Shown: positions 5,604-6,926 of the stretch, in pieces
Layout: each line of letters opens with the position of its first letter
Position numbering within the stretch: position 1 is the first letter of the stretch
Source: Candidatus Parvarchaeota archaeon UBA446
GTDB lineage: Archaea > Nanobdellota > Nanobdellia > Parvarchaeales > Parvarchaeaceae
Assembly (NCBI GenBank): GCA_002503215.1
Contig: DARG01000007.1
Coordinates: forward strand, 1 to 6,926
DNA length: 6,926 nt
Direction: 5' to 3'
The notes under the pieces: model-generated
What the model was told of the DNA's origin: nothing
Database searches by the model: none
Seen by the model: only the letters and a program-made list of their open reading frames with translations
Translations under genes and position numbers: made by a program

Positions 5604-5970
5604 TAGAAGTTTTGGCTGTCTCCAAAGGTTTCTCGCCGTATTTTATTATCTTTACGTTTATCTGCGAAGTGAATTGTCCTATTGTATTACCGGCAAGACT
5701 TTTTCTCAATCTTATATTTTTTTTGTTTCCTAAGCTTTTACCAATCAATACCTTCTTTAAACCCGAACCACCAAAGTCATTTGACATTGGCATTCCCGTC
5801 ATATAACTGCCTCCTGTTATTACACCAGAGTATCCATCCATGCCAATAAAAGATAAATCTATTTCTTCTCCGAGCTTCTTCCCAAAAACAGTATCGGCTT
5901 TATCGCTCTCTAATACTTTGTTGACGGATTTACCGTTCTTTGGATCATTTATTACAAATTTTATTTCCAT
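5596..5970 (-). CDS. rps6e: Small-subunit ribosomal protein S6e
   Basis: S6e is an archaeal and eukaryotic protein of the small ribosomal subunit. The 124-residue length is typical of the archaeal form, which lacks the long eukaryotic phosphorylated tail. Family marks are VINDPKNGKS (6-15), the GKKLGEEIDLSFIGMDGY stretch (30-47), the signature ITGGS...GMPM (51-62), RLRKSLAGNTI (87-97) and the closing strand QINVKIIKYG (103-112). A short tail (EKPLETAKTSNG) follows. It leads the rps6e/aIF2-gamma/PIN operon, an arrangement seen widely in Euryarchaeota. The leader is absent or only a few nucleotides long, judging from the TATA box about 27 bp upstream, and no SD is visible. Confidence 0.95.
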   Translation of the reverse strand: MEIKFVINDPKNGKSVNKVLESDKADTVFGKKLGEEIDLSFIGMDGYSGVITGGSYMTGMPMSNDFGGSGLKKVLIGKSLGNKKNIRLRKSLAGNTIGQFTSQINVKIIKYGEKPLETAKTSNG

Positions 5971-5974
5971 AACT

Positions 5975-5992
5975 GTATTAAATACTAGTATT
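5975..5992. promoter_or_regulatory. Cluster of overlapping palindromes in the rps6e/dph2 divergent promoter
   Basis: GTATTAAATACTAGTATT contains two fused perfect palindromes: GTATT-A-AATAC (5975-5985) and AATACTAGTATT (5981-5992). The shared half-site thus occurs three times in alternating orientation, directly between the rps6e start codon and the TATA box and across its expected start point. TACGTA (5992-5997) adjoins it. An operator is a reasonable inference; no regulator can be named. Confidence 0.4.
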
Positions 5993-5994
5993 AC

Positions 5995-6005
5995 GTATAA
6001 ATAAC
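5995..6005. promoter_or_regulatory. TATA box of rps6e, possibly shared with dph2
   Basis: On the minus strand GTTATTTATAC holds TTTATA centred at 5998, placing a start near 5971, next to the rps6e ATG. On the plus strand TATAAATA (5996-6003) would place a start near 6025, about 11 nt before the dph2 ATG. The 66-bp divergent gap leaves room for one shared box, or a second plus-strand box (TTATATTAAA, 6011-6020). Confidence 0.5.
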
Positions 6006-6036
6006 TTACCTTATATTAAATAATTAAGTTTTTACT

Positions 6037-6729
6037 ATGGAAATAATATTCGCTGAATCTAGGTTTAAGGGAAAACTTAGTGAGACCTTTGTAAAGAGAA
6101 TATACGAAGAAATAAAACCTTACAAAAGAATAAACCTCGTTGCTGCTATTCAGTTTATAGACCAAATGAATGAATTCAAAGAGATAATAAAAGATAAGGA
6201 ATTCGTGGTTAAGCAGTCGCTTTACAGAGCAATGTACCCAGGTCAGATACTTGGATGTGATGTTTATGCCGCAGACTGTAAAGACTGTGATGCTACATTG
6301 GCATTTGAACAAGGTATGTTTCATGTATTGGGAATACCTTTAAAATATGGAAAAGCGGTTATAACTGCAGATCCAGAGACAGAAAATATAGAGATAATAA
6401 CGCCGGATGTCGCGAATAAATACAGAAAAAGGATATTGCAAGGGATAGGTGCGGTGTTAACCGGGAAAAAAATTATGTTTGTAGAATCAACTAAATCTGG
6501 ACAAACATATGCCTCTAAAATACTTAAAGAAAACCTAAGAAAAGAAGGCAAAAAAGTATATACCGTAGTTGCGGATGAAGTAAATTTTGACAGACTAAAC
6601 GAATTCAGAGATATAGACGCTTTTATCAGTACGGCATGCCAGAGAATAGCTATAGACGACATGGACAGAGTTAAAAAACCAATGATAAACGTAGAAGACT
6701 TTGAAAGTTACATACTTGAGAAAAATTGA
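6037..6729 (+). CDS. dph2: Diphthamide synthase Dph2-like protein lacking domain 1
   Basis: Archaeal Dph2 is an iron-sulfur radical-SAM-type enzyme that transfers a 3-amino-3-carboxypropyl group from S-adenosylmethionine to the target His of EF-2, the first step of diphthamide synthesis. Pyrococcus Dph2 has about 340 residues in three similar domains, each giving one Cys (59, 163, 287) to the cluster. This 230-residue protein matches domains 2 and 3: GQILGCDVYAA with Cys74, FHVLGIPLKYGKAV (95-108), and ACQRIAIDD with Cys201. The 127-residue Cys spacing agrees with 124 in Pyrococcus. Domain 1 and its Cys are missing. An in-frame TAA at 6025-6027 and the adjacent rps6e promoter exclude a longer start. 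Extra Cys81 and Cys84 form a CxxC beside Cys74. It could be one half of a split enzyme or a non-catalytic partner. No SD is visible, so the leader is short. Confidence 0.85.
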   Translation: MEIIFAESRFKGKLSETFVKRIYEEIKPYKRINLVAAIQFIDQMNEFKEIIKDKEFVVKQSLYRAMYPGQILGCDVYAADCKDCDATLAFEQGMFHVLGIPLKYGKAVITADPETENIEIITPDVANKYRKRILQGIGAVLTGKKIMFVESTKSGQTYASKILKENLRKEGKKVYTVVADEVNFDRLNEFRDIDAFISTACQRIAIDDMDRVKKPMINVEDFESYILEKN

Positions 6730-6740
6730 TAGATGATTAA

Positions 6741-6752
6741 TATTTTTGTGTT
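6741..6752 (+). terminator. T-rich terminator candidate after dph2
   Basis: TATTTTTGTGTT begins 12 nt beyond the dph2 stop. Archaeal transcription often stops at such coding-strand T-runs without a hairpin. No inverted repeat supports it, so this is tentative. The rest of the 131-bp gap to the next gene is AT-rich with no other recognisable element except the promoter near 6825. Confidence 0.3.
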
Positions 6753-6820
6753 AGATTGTACAATTATTAAAACTTATAGATAAAATAACCTATAATAGCA
6801 ATTAATATTTCTTTAATAAG

Positions 6821-6830
6821 AAATATAAAA
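6821..6830 (+). promoter_or_regulatory. TATA box of the epimerase gene
   Basis: AAATATAAAA, preceded by a purine-rich TAAG that could act as BRE, is centred near 6826 and predicts a start near 6852, about 9 nt before the ATG at 6861. GAATTTAAGC at 6831-6840 is an alternative that would make the transcript leaderless. Confidence 0.4.
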
Positions 6831-6860
6831 GAATTTAAGCCCGCGTTTATTTAAAATCAT

Positions 6861-6926
6861 ATGAAAGCCATAGTAACTGGTGGCGCTGGTTTTATAGGTT
6901 CTCATATAGCCGAGAGACTTGTAAAT
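6861..6926 (+). CDS. NAD-dependent nucleotide-sugar epimerase/dehydratase (partial, 5' end only)
   Basis: Only the first 22 codons lie in the window. They read MKAIVTGGAGFIGSHIAERL plus two residues, the Rossmann-fold opening of extended short-chain dehydrogenases such as UDP-glucose 4-epimerase (GalE) and dTDP-glucose 4,6-dehydratase (RmlB). The glycine motif TGGAGFIGSH (7-16) binds NAD. Which sugar nucleotide it acts on cannot be told from this fragment; a role in surface-sugar or glycan synthesis is typical of the family. The gene follows dph2 on the same strand after 131 bp and seems to have its own promoter. Confidence 0.85.
   Translation, partial: MKAIVTGGAGFIGSHIAERLVN

Noticed and set aside
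5078..5806. Plus-strand ORFs within aIF2-gamma and rps6e
   Set aside because: They are shadows of conserved minus-strand genes with no promoter or family resemblance. The same holds for the plus-strand ORF at 3633-3872 across FKBP and alba.
6016..6662. Minus-strand ORFs opposite dph2 (6016-6324 and 6321-6662)
   Set aside because: Both are antisense to a gene with clear Dph2 motifs. Their products are low-complexity and one spans the promoter region.
6730..6860. Small RNA or C/D-box guide in the dph2/epimerase gap
   Set aside because: GATGAT near 6732 resembles part of a C box, but no proper RUGAUGA, no CUGA box and no supporting pairing were seen.
1..6926. tRNA or rRNA genes, CRISPR arrays, insertion sequences, prophage
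   Set aside because: No cloverleaf, spaced direct repeats, transposase or phage gene is visible; the window is ordinary chromosomal core apart from the orphan genes.

Overview
This AT-rich window carries a compact archaeal information-processing and cell-division neighbourhood. Archaeal identity follows from unmistakable Alba, archaeal-type FtsZ, SecE/Sec61-gamma, the initiation factor aIF2-gamma, ribosomal protein S6e, a diphthamide-synthesis (Dph2) protein, TATA-box promoters and very short or absent 5' leaders. Short proteins, divergent motifs and broken-up conserved clusters suggest a fast-evolving, reduced-genome lineage, for example a DPANN archaeon of the Micrarchaeota/Parvarchaeota kind. 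That assignment is an inference from style and not a placement.

Layout. Almost everything from about 40 to 5970 is on the minus strand, so it is read from right to left. Unit 1 (5970 to 4076) is rps6e, aIF2-gamma and a PIN-domain Fcf1/Utp24-like protein, with 8-nt overlaps at both junctions. Unit 2 (4012 to 3095) is alba followed by a SlyD-like FKBP prolyl isomerase, 3 nt apart, with the FKBP Shine-Dalgarno lying over the end of alba. Unit 3 (3035 to 1471) is ftsZ followed by secE, 8 nt apart. Unit 4 holds two orphan genes: a ribbon-helix-helix protein with a C-terminal PH/GRAM-like beta domain (1384 to 899), and a seven-helix membrane protein (797 to 162). The left 161 bases hold only ambiguous open segments running off the edge. 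On the plus strand, diverging from rps6e, lies a Dph2-family gene (6037 to 6729) that lacks the first of three usual domains. The start of an NAD-dependent sugar epimerase/dehydratase gene (6861 to the end) follows it.

How the genes work together. Units 1 and 2 and the Dph2 gene concern translation and nucleoid packaging: initiator-tRNA delivery (aIF2-gamma), the small subunit (S6e), probable rRNA maturation (PIN), protein folding (FKBP), chromatin (Alba) and EF-2 modification (Dph2). Unit 3 joins cytokinesis (FtsZ) to membrane protein export (SecE), an association known from many Euryarchaeota. The nusG and ribosomal-protein genes that usually follow secE are not here.

The points most worth a second look are the domain-1-less Dph2 with extra cysteines beside its conserved one; the aIF2-gamma with altered guanine-recognition motifs; the RHH plus PH-like protein with a palindrome over its own promoter; and the palindrome cluster in the rps6e/dph2 divergent promoter.
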